Positions 14,280 through 20,769 of a stretch of DNA of 20,769 nt are shown here, piece by piece (the first letter of the stretch is position 1; each line of letters opens with the position of its first letter). The notes beneath the pieces were generated by a model that was given only the letters and a program-made list of their open reading frames with translations, ran no database searches and had not been told where the DNA came from. The position numbers and the translations under genes are program-made. The stretch is from Dehalococcoidia bacterium UBA1152. Its GTDB lineage: Bacteria > Chloroflexota > Dehalococcoidia > Lucifugimonadales > UBA2962. The stretch spans positions 51,663 through 72,431 of the forward strand of contig DBZU01000017.1 of assembly GCA_002311285.1 (NCBI GenBank), given 5' to 3'.

Positions 14280-15511
14280 ACTGGGATAGCTTCCTCCGCT
14301 CTTTTTGCTCGTTGTGGCCACCAATGATTTTCCCAACCTTCGTTATCCCAGATACCTCTTATCTTAGGTAAAACCTCCTCTGCGCAGAGTTGAATATTTT
14401 TCATGGTTAATTCGTGAGGCATTGATCCTAGTTGCATTAATGCCATTAGATTTCCACAATTTAGCGTTTTTACCACGTCTTCTAATTGATGTGCGACAGA
14501 TTCTGGACTACCGGCCACAATGAATCTGTTATCAATGTACTCCTGGAATCCCCAATCTTTTCTCTGAGCAGCTAAATCGGCTGGAATACCATACCCTCCT
14601 GACCTGTAAGCTTTAACAAGGCTGCTATGATCCACGTGTCCAGGTGCCATAAAGAAATGTAAAGGGGTATGGAGAGACTTTTCATAGAAATATTTAACGT
14701 GCTCAAAATATTCTTCTTCGGCCTTTGCATCCGTTTCAGCTACTAATACCAATTGCAAAAAGCCTAGACGGTAAGGATTCGCATCTTTACCTAGTTCATC
14801 GAGACGTTCCCAATATCTATCCACATTCTTTTTAGCAAATTTGCTGCCAAAATAGCTAAGAAAACAGTAACAATAATCTCGTTCAGCTACCCAATCGACT
14901 GTAGTTTTACTACCTGTACCTGGCACCCATATTGGAGGATGAGGTTGCTGAATTGGTTTAGGCCAAGTGTTGACATACCTTAGTTGATTGTATTTTCCAT
15001 TAAAGGAGAACACGTCCTTTCTAGTCCAAGCTTCTATAATCAGGTCATGTGCTTCTCGGAACCGTTCGCGCTGTTCCATAGGCGGTATACCATAACACCA
15101 GTTTACATCGCACGAGCTTCCTAGCGGCATACCAGCCACTAAACGGCCGCCGCTTATGTCGTCCAACATTGCGTATTCCTCGGCGACACGCTGTGGCGGG
15201 TTTGTGGGAAGAGTGGACCCCATAACTACTATCGCAGCATCTTTAGTTTCCCGAGATAGAACGGAAGCCATGATATTAGGTGATGGCATGAATCCATATG
15301 CATTTTGATGGTGTTCATTTACGCAGACGCCGTCAAAACCTACTTCAGCCGCATATATTAATTCATCAAGTGACCAATTATAGTATTGGCCAACTCGCGC
15401 TGGATCTGCTAGTTCTGACCATGGTGGCGTCACCCATACAGAGCTATAACGCTTCTCAAAATCCTGAGGTAATTCCCGGTGCGGCATAAGATGGAACATT
15501 GATACTTTCAT
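14276..15511 (-). CDS. LLM-class (bacterial luciferase-like) flavin-dependent monooxygenase
   Basis: A 411-residue FMN- or F420-using oxidoreductase of the luciferase superfamily. It shows the early GFDGVCVNEHHQNAYGFMPSP block with E66-H67-H68, the LPTNPPQRVAEEYAMLDDISGGR block that shapes the flavin pocket, LGSSCDVNWCYG, and PHPPIWVPGTGS before the C-terminal strands. ADPARVGQYYNWSLDE in the N-terminal part is an insertion shared with alkane-, limonene- and pristinamycin-type monooxygenases. It probably inserts oxygen into a hydrophobic substrate using reduced flavin from a separate reductase, which is not in the window. AAGGGG precedes the ATG. It forms a two-gene unit with the hydrolase downstream. 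Expanded sets of such enzymes are known from SAR202 bacteria. Confidence 0.92.
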   Translation of the reverse strand: MKVSMFHLMPHRELPQDFEKRYSSVWVTPPWSELADPARVGQYYNWSLDELIYAAEVGFDGVCVNEHHQNAYGFMPSPNIMASVLSRETKDAAIVVMGSTLPTNPPQRVAEEYAMLDDISGGRLVAGMPLGSSCDVNWCYGIPPMEQRERFREAHDLIIEAWTRKDVFSFNGKYNQLRYVNTWPKPIQQPHPPIWVPGTGSKTTVDWVAERDYCYCFLSYFGSKFAKKNVDRYWERLDELGKDANPYRLGFLQLVLVAETDAKAEEEYFEHVKYFYEKSLHTPLHFFMAPGHVDHSSLVKAYRSGGYGIPADLAAQRKDWGFQEYIDNRFIVAGSPESVAHQLEDVVKTLNCGNLMALMQLGSMPHELTMKNIQLCAEEVLPKIRGIWDNEGWENHWWPQRAKRAEEAIPV

Positions 15512-15586
15512 GTTTTTAGCCCCTTAAGTTAAAACTTAATTTTTCTGTCTCCAGATTGACTCTTACTTTAGTAAACGTTTTGCGCG

Positions 15587-15595
15587 AGTATAACA
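15587..15595 (-). promoter_or_regulatory. Extended -10 promoter of the monooxygenase/hydrolase unit
   Basis: On the minus strand TGTTATACT (15595-15587) is an extended -10 element (TGnTATACT); the -35 region is poor. It implies a leader of about 70 bases before the ATG at 15511. Confidence 0.4.
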
Positions 15596-15680
15596 TCATA
15601 TGAATGGTTAAAGTCGCCTTTCTTTCATCAATTTATGAATGAACAAGATATCCTAAAAAAAATGTGGCTGAATTTACATT

Positions 15681-15708
15681 TTGTTTAAGCATCAGTTTTT
15701 GTTATACA
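15681..15708 (+). promoter_or_regulatory. Promoter of the carbamoyltransferase-like gene
   Basis: TTGTTT (15681-15686), a 16-base spacer and an extended -10 TGTTATACA (15700-15708). Transcription would start near 15715, only about 11 bases before the ATG at 15726, and there is no Shine-Dalgarno sequence, so the message is probably nearly leaderless. Confidence 0.45.
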
Positions 15709-15725
15709 CTTTTATTTAATCTATT

Positions 15726-16619
15726 ATGAAAAATCTAATTGAAACTTCGAGCCTCGAACGCGTTTGGATAGAGGATGTTCTATTTCCTAAATGTGATGTG
15801 TTTCGCCTTAAAAAAGGTTCAGGGAGGGAACTTGAGGGTAAGTCCCTTTACTGTTTGTTCTATGACCCTAGTTTTATTACAAGAGCTTCATTTCAAAGGG
15901 CTATGCATCTATTAGGAGGGCAGTTCTATCAAACTGAAAATGCCTCCCAGTCATTTCCTGTAACCGAAACGAATTATATTGACAATGTAGTGGCGATTCT
16001 TCATAGCCTTCGTATGGATGGTGTAGTTATAAGAAGTAATGAACCGAATGTAATGACTGAGGCAGCTGGAGCAGGGGTTATACCTGTTGTCAGCGGCGGC
16101 GGTATTTATGATCATCCTACTCAGGCTTTAGCTGACCTTTACACTTTGCAACTAGAAAGAGGAGCTATTGATGGAGCTCATGTAGCAATTGTTGGTCGCT
16201 TGGAACACCGCAATGTAAATGCATGGATTTTAGGATTATCACTTTTCGACAACATTATGGTTAGCCTGTTGCCTTTTAGTGGCACAATCAACCCTGACAT
16301 TGTTGATTTATGTACTGAACGGGGAGTCAAATTCACTAGGGTGAATACAATTAATGAAATTAAAGATCCCGATGTGGTCTACCTGAATGCCCCGCGTACT
16401 GAAGCTCATGCAAATTTGTTACGATCAAGAGGTATGCCGGCGATAAAGATAAACCAAGAATTTATGAATTTGTTGCATGATAAAGCAATTGTAATGAATC
16501 CCATTCAGCGAAGCGGTGATTTTGCAATCGAAGTTGTAGATAAGAGATTGGCATTTTACAGGCAATCAGAGAATGCTCTAATTGTTAGAATGGCTGTATT
16601 AACAGAAATATTAAGTTAA
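15726..16619 (+). CDS. Divergent aspartate/ornithine carbamoyltransferase-like protein
   Basis: A 297-residue protein with the length and order of motifs of the PyrB/ArgF family. The carbamoyl-phosphate loop is FYDPSFITRASFQRA (45-59) where catalytic enzymes have PSTRTR, so the key Thr and Arg are Phe and Ile. R103 (VVIRSNEP) and HPTQALADLYTL (130-141) are kept. The Lys-containing SxxKGET loop is replaced by SQSFPVTET without Lys, and the C-terminal HPLPR is MNPIQR. The second domain keeps VAIVGRLEHR (153-162). It therefore has the transcarbamylase fold but probably not aspartate carbamoyltransferase activity; it may use another donor, or be regulatory. No pyrimidine genes are nearby. It is divergent from the monooxygenase and its stop overlaps that of the reductase gene. 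Confidence 0.75.
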   Translation: MKNLIETSSLERVWIEDVLFPKCDVFRLKKGSGRELEGKSLYCLFYDPSFITRASFQRAMHLLGGQFYQTENASQSFPVTETNYIDNVVAILHSLRMDGVVIRSNEPNVMTEAAGAGVIPVVSGGGIYDHPTQALADLYTLQLERGAIDGAHVAIVGRLEHRNVNAWILGLSLFDNIMVSLLPFSGTINPDIVDLCTERGVKFTRVNTINEIKDPDVVYLNAPRTEAHANLLRSRGMPAIKINQEFMNLLHDKAIVMNPIQRSGDFAIEVVDKRLAFYRQSENALIVRMAVLTEILS

Positions 16620-17833
16620 GCAACCTCGAAAGATCCTGTGGATCTCATGTCTGACTTTTGTCGAGTAAATTCTGGGGTTAATATGTTGAGACATTTACCG
16701 AACACTGTGTGCATAACTGCCTCCTTAATTATTCCTGAATGCCAATCAAAGGATACACTGTTTGATTCCAATAAGTCTCCTCTTACATCATCAGTCATCA
16801 ACTTAGAAATCAAAAACTCAATTTGAGAGTCTTTTATGGATTCAAACATTCTTCTTGCGAAGTTTCCTAACTTGATTTCGTTACTAAGCAAAGATTTCCA
16901 TGCTACTTCGTAAAGCCGTAATTGTTTTGCCGATAAATCTTCTTCTTTCAAAGCATTAATTAATGCTTTTGCAGCTAGCTCTCCAGAAATTAGCGAATAA
17001 TAGATTCCTCCCCCTGTGGTCGGTTTAGTTAATCCTGCAGCATCACCGATTGACAGTGCCCTGTTATTGTATGTCGGAGTAGAAGGATTTACTGGGATCC
17101 CCCATTTTCTTATTGGGTATTCTGTTTTTTTAAAATAACCTTTGTTTATAAGGTGTTTTATCAAACTATCCATCTGTCCATTGAGTTTACGAGGTGTAGC
17201 TAATCCCAATAGTGCCTGATTGTGTTTAGTGGGTACTAACCATCCAAATGAACCATGTCCGATTTGTGAACCAAGGAATACGGTGGCCCTAGACAAGTCG
17301 TCAGTTTGAACGGCCGTTTGGCACCCGGTTAAAAAGTTTTTATTTTCGTCATTGCCAAGTCCAGCCATTTTTAATAAAGGTGAGCCGAATCCTGTGGCCA
17401 CTACTACAGCTTTACTTGTTGAAACTTCAGTGTGGCCATTGAATTCACTTCTAACTGTGACCTCTTTATCTGTTATTTCTACAGAGACAATCTTCTTGCC
17501 AAGATGATAAGTAGCCCCTGCATCAACCGCTTTTATAGCAAAGGCTTCGATGTATGAAATGCGATCTATGATATATGCCTGAGGATTACTGTTGTTTATT
17601 AAATAGTTTTTACCTGATGGGGCAACTATAGTAGCTGAGGATGTTGATCTATATATCTGGCTTTTTGTTGGAGGATATTCTTTGTAACAGGATTGGCCAA
17701 TTATACCGGTACAGAGCTTATCCCCGATTTTGGTTCGCCAATCATAAACCTCAACCGAAAATCCAGCCTTCGCGACATTCAACGCCGCAATGTTGCCAGA
17801 AGGGCCTGCACCTATGATTATTACGTCGCGCAA
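16616..17833 (-). CDS. Geranylgeranyl reductase-family FAD-dependent oxidoreductase
   Basis: A 405-residue flavoprotein of the p-hydroxybenzoate-hydroxylase-like fold. The FAD site starts with VIIIGAGPSGNIAALNVAKAG, followed by a conserved Cys-Gly region KLCTGIIGQSC (39-49), and the second FAD motif GDAAGLTKPTTGGGIYYSL (263-281). This GDAAGxxxPxTGGGI signature is typical of geranylgeranyl and digeranylgeranyl-lipid reductases, which saturate isoprenoid chains. Whether the substrate is a quinone side chain, carotenoid or other polyprenyl compound is unknown. Start is TTG at 17833, with only a weak GAG upstream. Its TAA shares the TTAA at 16616-16619 with the convergent gene's TAA. Confidence 0.85.
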   Translation of the reverse strand: MRDVIIIGAGPSGNIAALNVAKAGFSVEVYDWRTKIGDKLCTGIIGQSCYKEYPPTKSQIYRSTSSATIVAPSGKNYLINNSNPQAYIIDRISYIEAFAIKAVDAGATYHLGKKIVSVEITDKEVTVRSEFNGHTEVSTSKAVVVATGFGSPLLKMAGLGNDENKNFLTGCQTAVQTDDLSRATVFLGSQIGHGSFGWLVPTKHNQALLGLATPRKLNGQMDSLIKHLINKGYFKKTEYPIRKWGIPVNPSTPTYNNRALSIGDAAGLTKPTTGGGIYYSLISGELAAKALINALKEEDLSAKQLRLYEVAWKSLLSNEIKLGNFARRMFESIKDSQIEFLISKLMTDDVRGDLLESNSVSFDWHSGIIKEAVMHTVFGKCLNILTPEFTRQKSDMRSTGSFEVA

Positions 17834-17917
17834 TCTGCACTCATTAAGATGTTTAACACGAGATGTAATCCTACCTTAATAGAACCATAACCGGCAACAA
17901 GTTTTGGGCTGGATTAT

Positions 17918-18253
17918 TTATACGTTTATCTGGTCAGAACGGAATGCCATAATAAAGTCATTAATATGCAATCCACCTATTGAATGAGTCCACCACTCAA
18001 CATTAACAAGACCCCATTCAAGAGTTATTTTAGGGTGATGATCTTGTTTGTCGGCTTCAATGCCAATTTTGTTTACAAAGTTTAAAGCAGATTCAAAATC
18101 GTTAAATGTGAACTGTCTAGTTAAATGTGGAATTTCAGTTTCGTGGGAAACTGTCCATCCTGGTATTTCTTTAAGCAATTTTTGAATATCCGCTTTTTGT
18201 AACTTTGGCGTATCCGCATTAGTTCTTACACAACTCTTATTTAGTAACGACAT
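17918..18253 (-). CDS. phhB: Pterin-4a-carbinolamine dehydratase
   Basis: A 111-residue protein of the PCD/DCoH family, which dehydrates 4a-hydroxytetrahydrobiopterin formed by aromatic amino acid hydroxylases. The body starts at about residue 18; PGWTV (31-35) and the active-site block EADKQDHHPKITLEW (66-80) with HHP, then VEWWTH (85-90), are the full signature with the catalytic histidines. No aromatic amino acid hydroxylase is in the window; stand-alone copies in other bacteria are thought to serve other pterins. AGGT lies 7 bases before the ATG. It is 84 bases upstream of the reductase on the same strand and divergent from the MFS exporter. Confidence 0.93.
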   Translation of the reverse strand: MSLLNKSCVRTNADTPKLQKADIQKLLKEIPGWTVSHETEIPHLTRQFTFNDFESALNFVNKIGIEADKQDHHPKITLEWGLVNVEWWTHSIGGLHINDFIMAFRSDQINV

Positions 18254-18363
18254 TTTTGTACCTGCTGGTAATTTTCACTGTGGCTAAACTTAGTTTCGAT
18301 ATAGATTAAAACATTTATATAAAACCCACTACAAGCTAAATCTGTAATAATGGTGTTTATTAA

Positions 18364-19758
18364 ATGCAAAATACCTTAAACCAATTAATTTGGCGTCGAA
18401 TACGAAACCATTTAATATCGTTAATTAACTACTCTGATTTTCGAAACATTTGGCTCACCGGAATTTTTTCATTTGGAGGCATGTGGATTTTTACCGTAAC
18501 TGCCACATGGATAGCTGTGGAAAAATCAGGAGGTTCGCGATGGCCAGGGATAATTGCCTTCTCAAGCCTTTTGCCATTCCTACTATTTTCGCCGGCTGGA
18601 GGATTTTTAGCGGATAGATATAACCGTCGAGATGTTGTATTAACTACGTGTCTTGCAAATACAATTTTGGCGGTATTCATTGCTATTGGAGCGGTAACAG
18701 ACATGTTGCAATTATGGCATTTTGCTTTAGCAGCATTTGCTAGAGGTGGGTTGACGGCATTAATGGAACCGGCAATACAAGCACTGATTCCTAACCAAGT
18801 AGCGGAAAAACATATGCTGAATGCTATAACTTTAAATGCCTTGACTCATCATGGATCGCGATTTTTTGCCTTATTAATCGCAGCACCTCTATTGGCTAGT
18901 GGTGTAGCTTTATCTGTTTCAGAATTCACCATTGTTCCCGGGGGAGTAAAAACCGTACTTATTTTAAGTGCTATTTTTACGGGTATTAGTTCTCTTTTTG
19001 CTTCATTTTGCGCTACAGTTTCATATGGCAAAATAACTTCTGGCGATGAAAAAAGTTATATACCTAATAAGGTTACAGATTCGTTGTTCTCTATGGCGAA
19101 CAGAACCAGAAATATGATTAACGGAGTAATCTATTTTGCAAGAGGAACGTTGGAAGGATTCCAATTTATTTATACACATAAAATCATTTCAATTTTCATC
19201 ATACTGGTGGTTTTTCATTGTGCGTTAGTTATGTCATTTGAATCGATAATGCCGGTATTCTCACGAGACTTTCTTAACGCCGCTGATGGATCAATTCTGG
19301 GATATCTTGTGATGGCATTTGGAGCAGGATCTATATTTGGAGTCTTATTAGTAGCTGGATTAACTAAGGAAACTCACAAGGGCTGGGTACTTTTATCGAC
19401 TGGTGTGGGAAGCGGTATCATGCCAATACTTATGGCTTTGATGCAAGAGCCGTTATTGGCTATGCTATTCGTAGGGTTAATGGGTGCTACACAAGCCAGT
19501 TTTATGGCTATCACGAACGTTTATGTTTTAACTGTCTCTCCAGACAGATTGAGAGGCCGAGTGACGAGTTTGTATGTTTTGCACGCAGGAGGAATAATGG
19601 CATTTACGAATCTCGGATACGGATTTTTGGCTGATTTATTTAATGCCAAAGTCATATTTATAATTACAGGTTTAATATTTGTAATATTTTTAACAGCGAT
19701 ATCAATGTCTATGCCTACGTTGAGAAGAATTTATAGGACTGGAGAGACAACAGCTTAA
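18364..19758 (+). CDS. MFS transporter (EntS-like exporter)
   Basis: A 464-residue integral membrane protein with about twelve hydrophobic segments. The MFS motif A loop is GGFLADRYNRRDV (80-92), repeated in weaker form near SPDRLRGRVTSLYVL. There is an extended periplasmic insert at about 181-195 and a long central cytoplasmic loop at about 217-265. The pattern fits the MFS_3 group that exports siderophores, macrolides or other amphiphiles; no substrate can be named. No good ribosome binding site precedes the ATG (only GGTG). The stop overlaps the next start as TAATG, so the transporter and galU are translationally coupled, an unusual pairing. Confidence 0.88.
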   Translation: MQNTLNQLIWRRIRNHLISLINYSDFRNIWLTGIFSFGGMWIFTVTATWIAVEKSGGSRWPGIIAFSSLLPFLLFSPAGGFLADRYNRRDVVLTTCLANTILAVFIAIGAVTDMLQLWHFALAAFARGGLTALMEPAIQALIPNQVAEKHMLNAITLNALTHHGSRFFALLIAAPLLASGVALSVSEFTIVPGGVKTVLILSAIFTGISSLFASFCATVSYGKITSGDEKSYIPNKVTDSLFSMANRTRNMINGVIYFARGTLEGFQFIYTHKIISIFIILVVFHCALVMSFESIMPVFSRDFLNAADGSILGYLVMAFGAGSIFGVLLVAGLTKETHKGWVLLSTGVGSGIMPILMALMQEPLLAMLFVGLMGATQASFMAITNVYVLTVSPDRLRGRVTSLYVLHAGGIMAFTNLGYGFLADLFNAKVIFIITGLIFVIFLTAISMSMPTLRRIYRTGETTA

Positions 19759-20558
19759 TGCCAACAACTATAAAAAAAGCAGTTATACCTGCAGCGGGTT
19801 TGGGGACCAGGTTTTTGCCGGTAACAAAAGCTGTTTCCAAAGTTATGTTACCTGTTTTGAACACCCCGACCGTTGAATTTGCCTTAAATGAATTAATAAA
19901 AAGCGGATTAACAAAAGTGGCAATAGTCGTATCTAACCAAAATACAGATATTCGGAGATACTTTCATGGTAATAATGACGTACAAATAGAATATATTGTA
20001 CAAGAATCAGCTGATGGTTTAGGTGATGCAATACTTCAAACCAAACAATGGATCAATGATGAACCGTTTTGTGTTTTATTGCCGGATGACTTAATTTTTT
20101 CCAATAAACCCACTATTAAAACTATGATCGATATTTACTCTCAATTTAATTCGAGTGTAATAGCGTTAAAACAGGTTGGCAATGAAATGGTTCCTTTTTT
20201 GGGAATTGTTGAATCGTATCAAATTGATGAATCAATAGATCAAATCATAAAATGTGTTGAGAAACCTCGCCTTGAAAACGCCCCTTCCAATCAAGCAATA
20301 ATCGGAAGATATGTTTTCACGCCGGATATATTTGAATATATTGAGCGCACCAAAAAAGGGGCCTTGGGTGAAATACAAATAACTGATGCAATAAATTCGC
20401 AAGCTGATAACGGCTCAGTGTATGGTTATAAATTTTCAGGCATGCATTTTGACACGGGCAATCCGTTAGGTTTGTTAAAAGCATCTGTCTATTTAACTTT
20501 ACAAGATCAAAACGAATCCGTTCACTTAAAAGAATTCATTAGATCTTTAAAGGACTAA
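19758..20558 (+). CDS. galU: UTP--glucose-1-phosphate uridylyltransferase
   Basis: A 266-residue nucleotidyltransferase making UDP-glucose from UTP and glucose-1-phosphate for envelope glycans. The signature KAVIPAAGLGTRFLPVTKAV binds the nucleotide; LLPDDLIF holds the metal-binding Asp; EKPRLENAPSNQAIIGRYVF and GALGEIQITDAI are typical of GalU rather than RmlA. The second signature half is VSKVMLP where GalU has IPKEMLP, so the usual Pro-Lys-Glu is Ser-Lys-Val. It is a little shorter than E. coli GalU (about 300), with a compact C-terminus. The ATG begins on the last base of the transporter's stop codon. Confidence 0.88.
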   Translation: MPTTIKKAVIPAAGLGTRFLPVTKAVSKVMLPVLNTPTVEFALNELIKSGLTKVAIVVSNQNTDIRRYFHGNNDVQIEYIVQESADGLGDAILQTKQWINDEPFCVLLPDDLIFSNKPTIKTMIDIYSQFNSSVIALKQVGNEMVPFLGIVESYQIDESIDQIIKCVEKPRLENAPSNQAIIGRYVFTPDIFEYIERTKKGALGEIQITDAINSQADNGSVYGYKFSGMHFDTGNPLGLLKASVYLTLQDQNESVHLKEFIRSLKD

Positions 20559-20612
20559 AGTTGATGCCTCAAAGAGGATTATCCATACAAAGGTTATTTG
20601 ATTAGATCGGCA

Positions 20613-20642
20613 TTGACATCCATCTAACACATGTTTTATATA
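20613..20642 (+). promoter_or_regulatory. Strong promoter before the right-end partial gene
   Basis: A perfect -35 TTGACA (20613-20618) is followed after 17-18 bases by TTATAT or TATATA (20636-20642). The start site would be near 20650, about 35 bases before the ATG at 20684. It shows that the right-end gene is separately transcribed from galU. Confidence 0.6.
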
Positions 20643-20683
20643 TTTGTTAATATTTACCTTTAACCATTAAGGATTTTAATTAT

Positions 20684-20769
20684 ATGAACAGGAACCTCAG
20701 ACTACTACTCACTAGCGTGGCGTTGGGGCTGATATCCTTGACGGCGGCACTATTGGGTGGAATTCACCT
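20684..20769 (+). CDS. Exported or membrane protein, N-terminal fragment
   Basis: A gene cut by the right window edge; 28 codons are present. AAGGAT lies 9 bases before the ATG. The product begins MNRNLRLLL with two arginines, then a hydrophobic segment TSVALGLISLTAALLGG, the layout of a signal peptide or signal anchor. The family cannot be recognised from this much sequence. Confidence 0.6.
   Translation, partial: MNRNLRLLLTSVALGLISLTAALLGGIH

Noticed and set aside
15726..16619. Calling this gene pyrB
   Set aside because: Key carbamoyl-phosphate residues and the catalytic-loop lysine are missing, so the symbol would overstate the function.
20559..20612. Terminator after galU
   Set aside because: CCTC-AAA-GAGG is only a 4-base stem and is not followed by a T-run.

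Overview
The window is about 20.8 kb of AT-leaning bacterial DNA, densely packed with 21 complete or near-complete protein genes, two genes cut by the window ends and two possible very small genes. There are no rRNA or tRNA genes, CRISPR arrays or insertion sequences, and no gene-free stretch over 300 bases (the longest is 15512-15725). The mix is typical of a free-living, aerobic, heterotrophic marine bacterium: luciferase-like flavin monooxygenase, phosphotriesterase-like lactonase, several dehydrogenases, alpha/beta hydrolases and exporters. A SAR202-type Chloroflexota is a reasonable guess from this enzyme set and the many TTG/GTG starts, but this is inference; no marker gene proves it.

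Layout. (1) 1-2620, minus strand: start of an NAD+ synthetase-like gene, a class I aminotransferase and a seven-repeat kelch lipoprotein. (2) 2735-9273, plus strand: a run of ispH, a ComB-family phosphatase, an aldo/keto reductase, a D-2-hydroxyacid dehydrogenase, a proline-iminopeptidase-type hydrolase, a SAM methyltransferase and a phosphotriesterase-family enzyme, with two possible tiny membrane or secreted peptides. (3) 9363-10397: a more GC-rich zinc alcohol dehydrogenase with its own promoter. (4) 12972-10495, minus strand: EamA transporter, TlpA-like redoxin, SDR dehydrogenase. (5) 13100-15511: a CrcB fluoride channel converging on a flavin monooxygenase/hydrolase pair joined by an ATGA overlap. 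(6) 15726-18253: a divergent aspartate-carbamoyltransferase-like gene, a geranylgeranyl-reductase-type flavoprotein whose stop overlaps it tail to tail, and a pterin carbinolamine dehydratase. (7) 18364-20769: an MFS exporter coupled to galU, then the start of an unknown exported protein.

The most striking observation is the redoxin at 11295-12002. Its frame is intact over 236 codons except for one TGA at codon 46, exactly where the first redox cysteine of the thioredoxin WCxxC motif should stand (W-TGA-A-C-R). Two perfect short hairpins lie on and just after this TGA, the second placed like a bacterial SECIS element. Other genes here use TGA as a normal stop, so the code is not simply reassigned. 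The choices are a selenocysteine redoxin with a U-x-C centre, or a very recent nonsense mutation through a 3-base deletion of a WCGAC-type motif. Other points worth attention are a transcarbamylase-like protein that has lost key carbamoyl-phosphate residues, a possible C3-sulfonate gene group (ComB, aldo/keto reductase, hydroxyacid dehydrogenase), and the monooxygenase/hydrolase pair.
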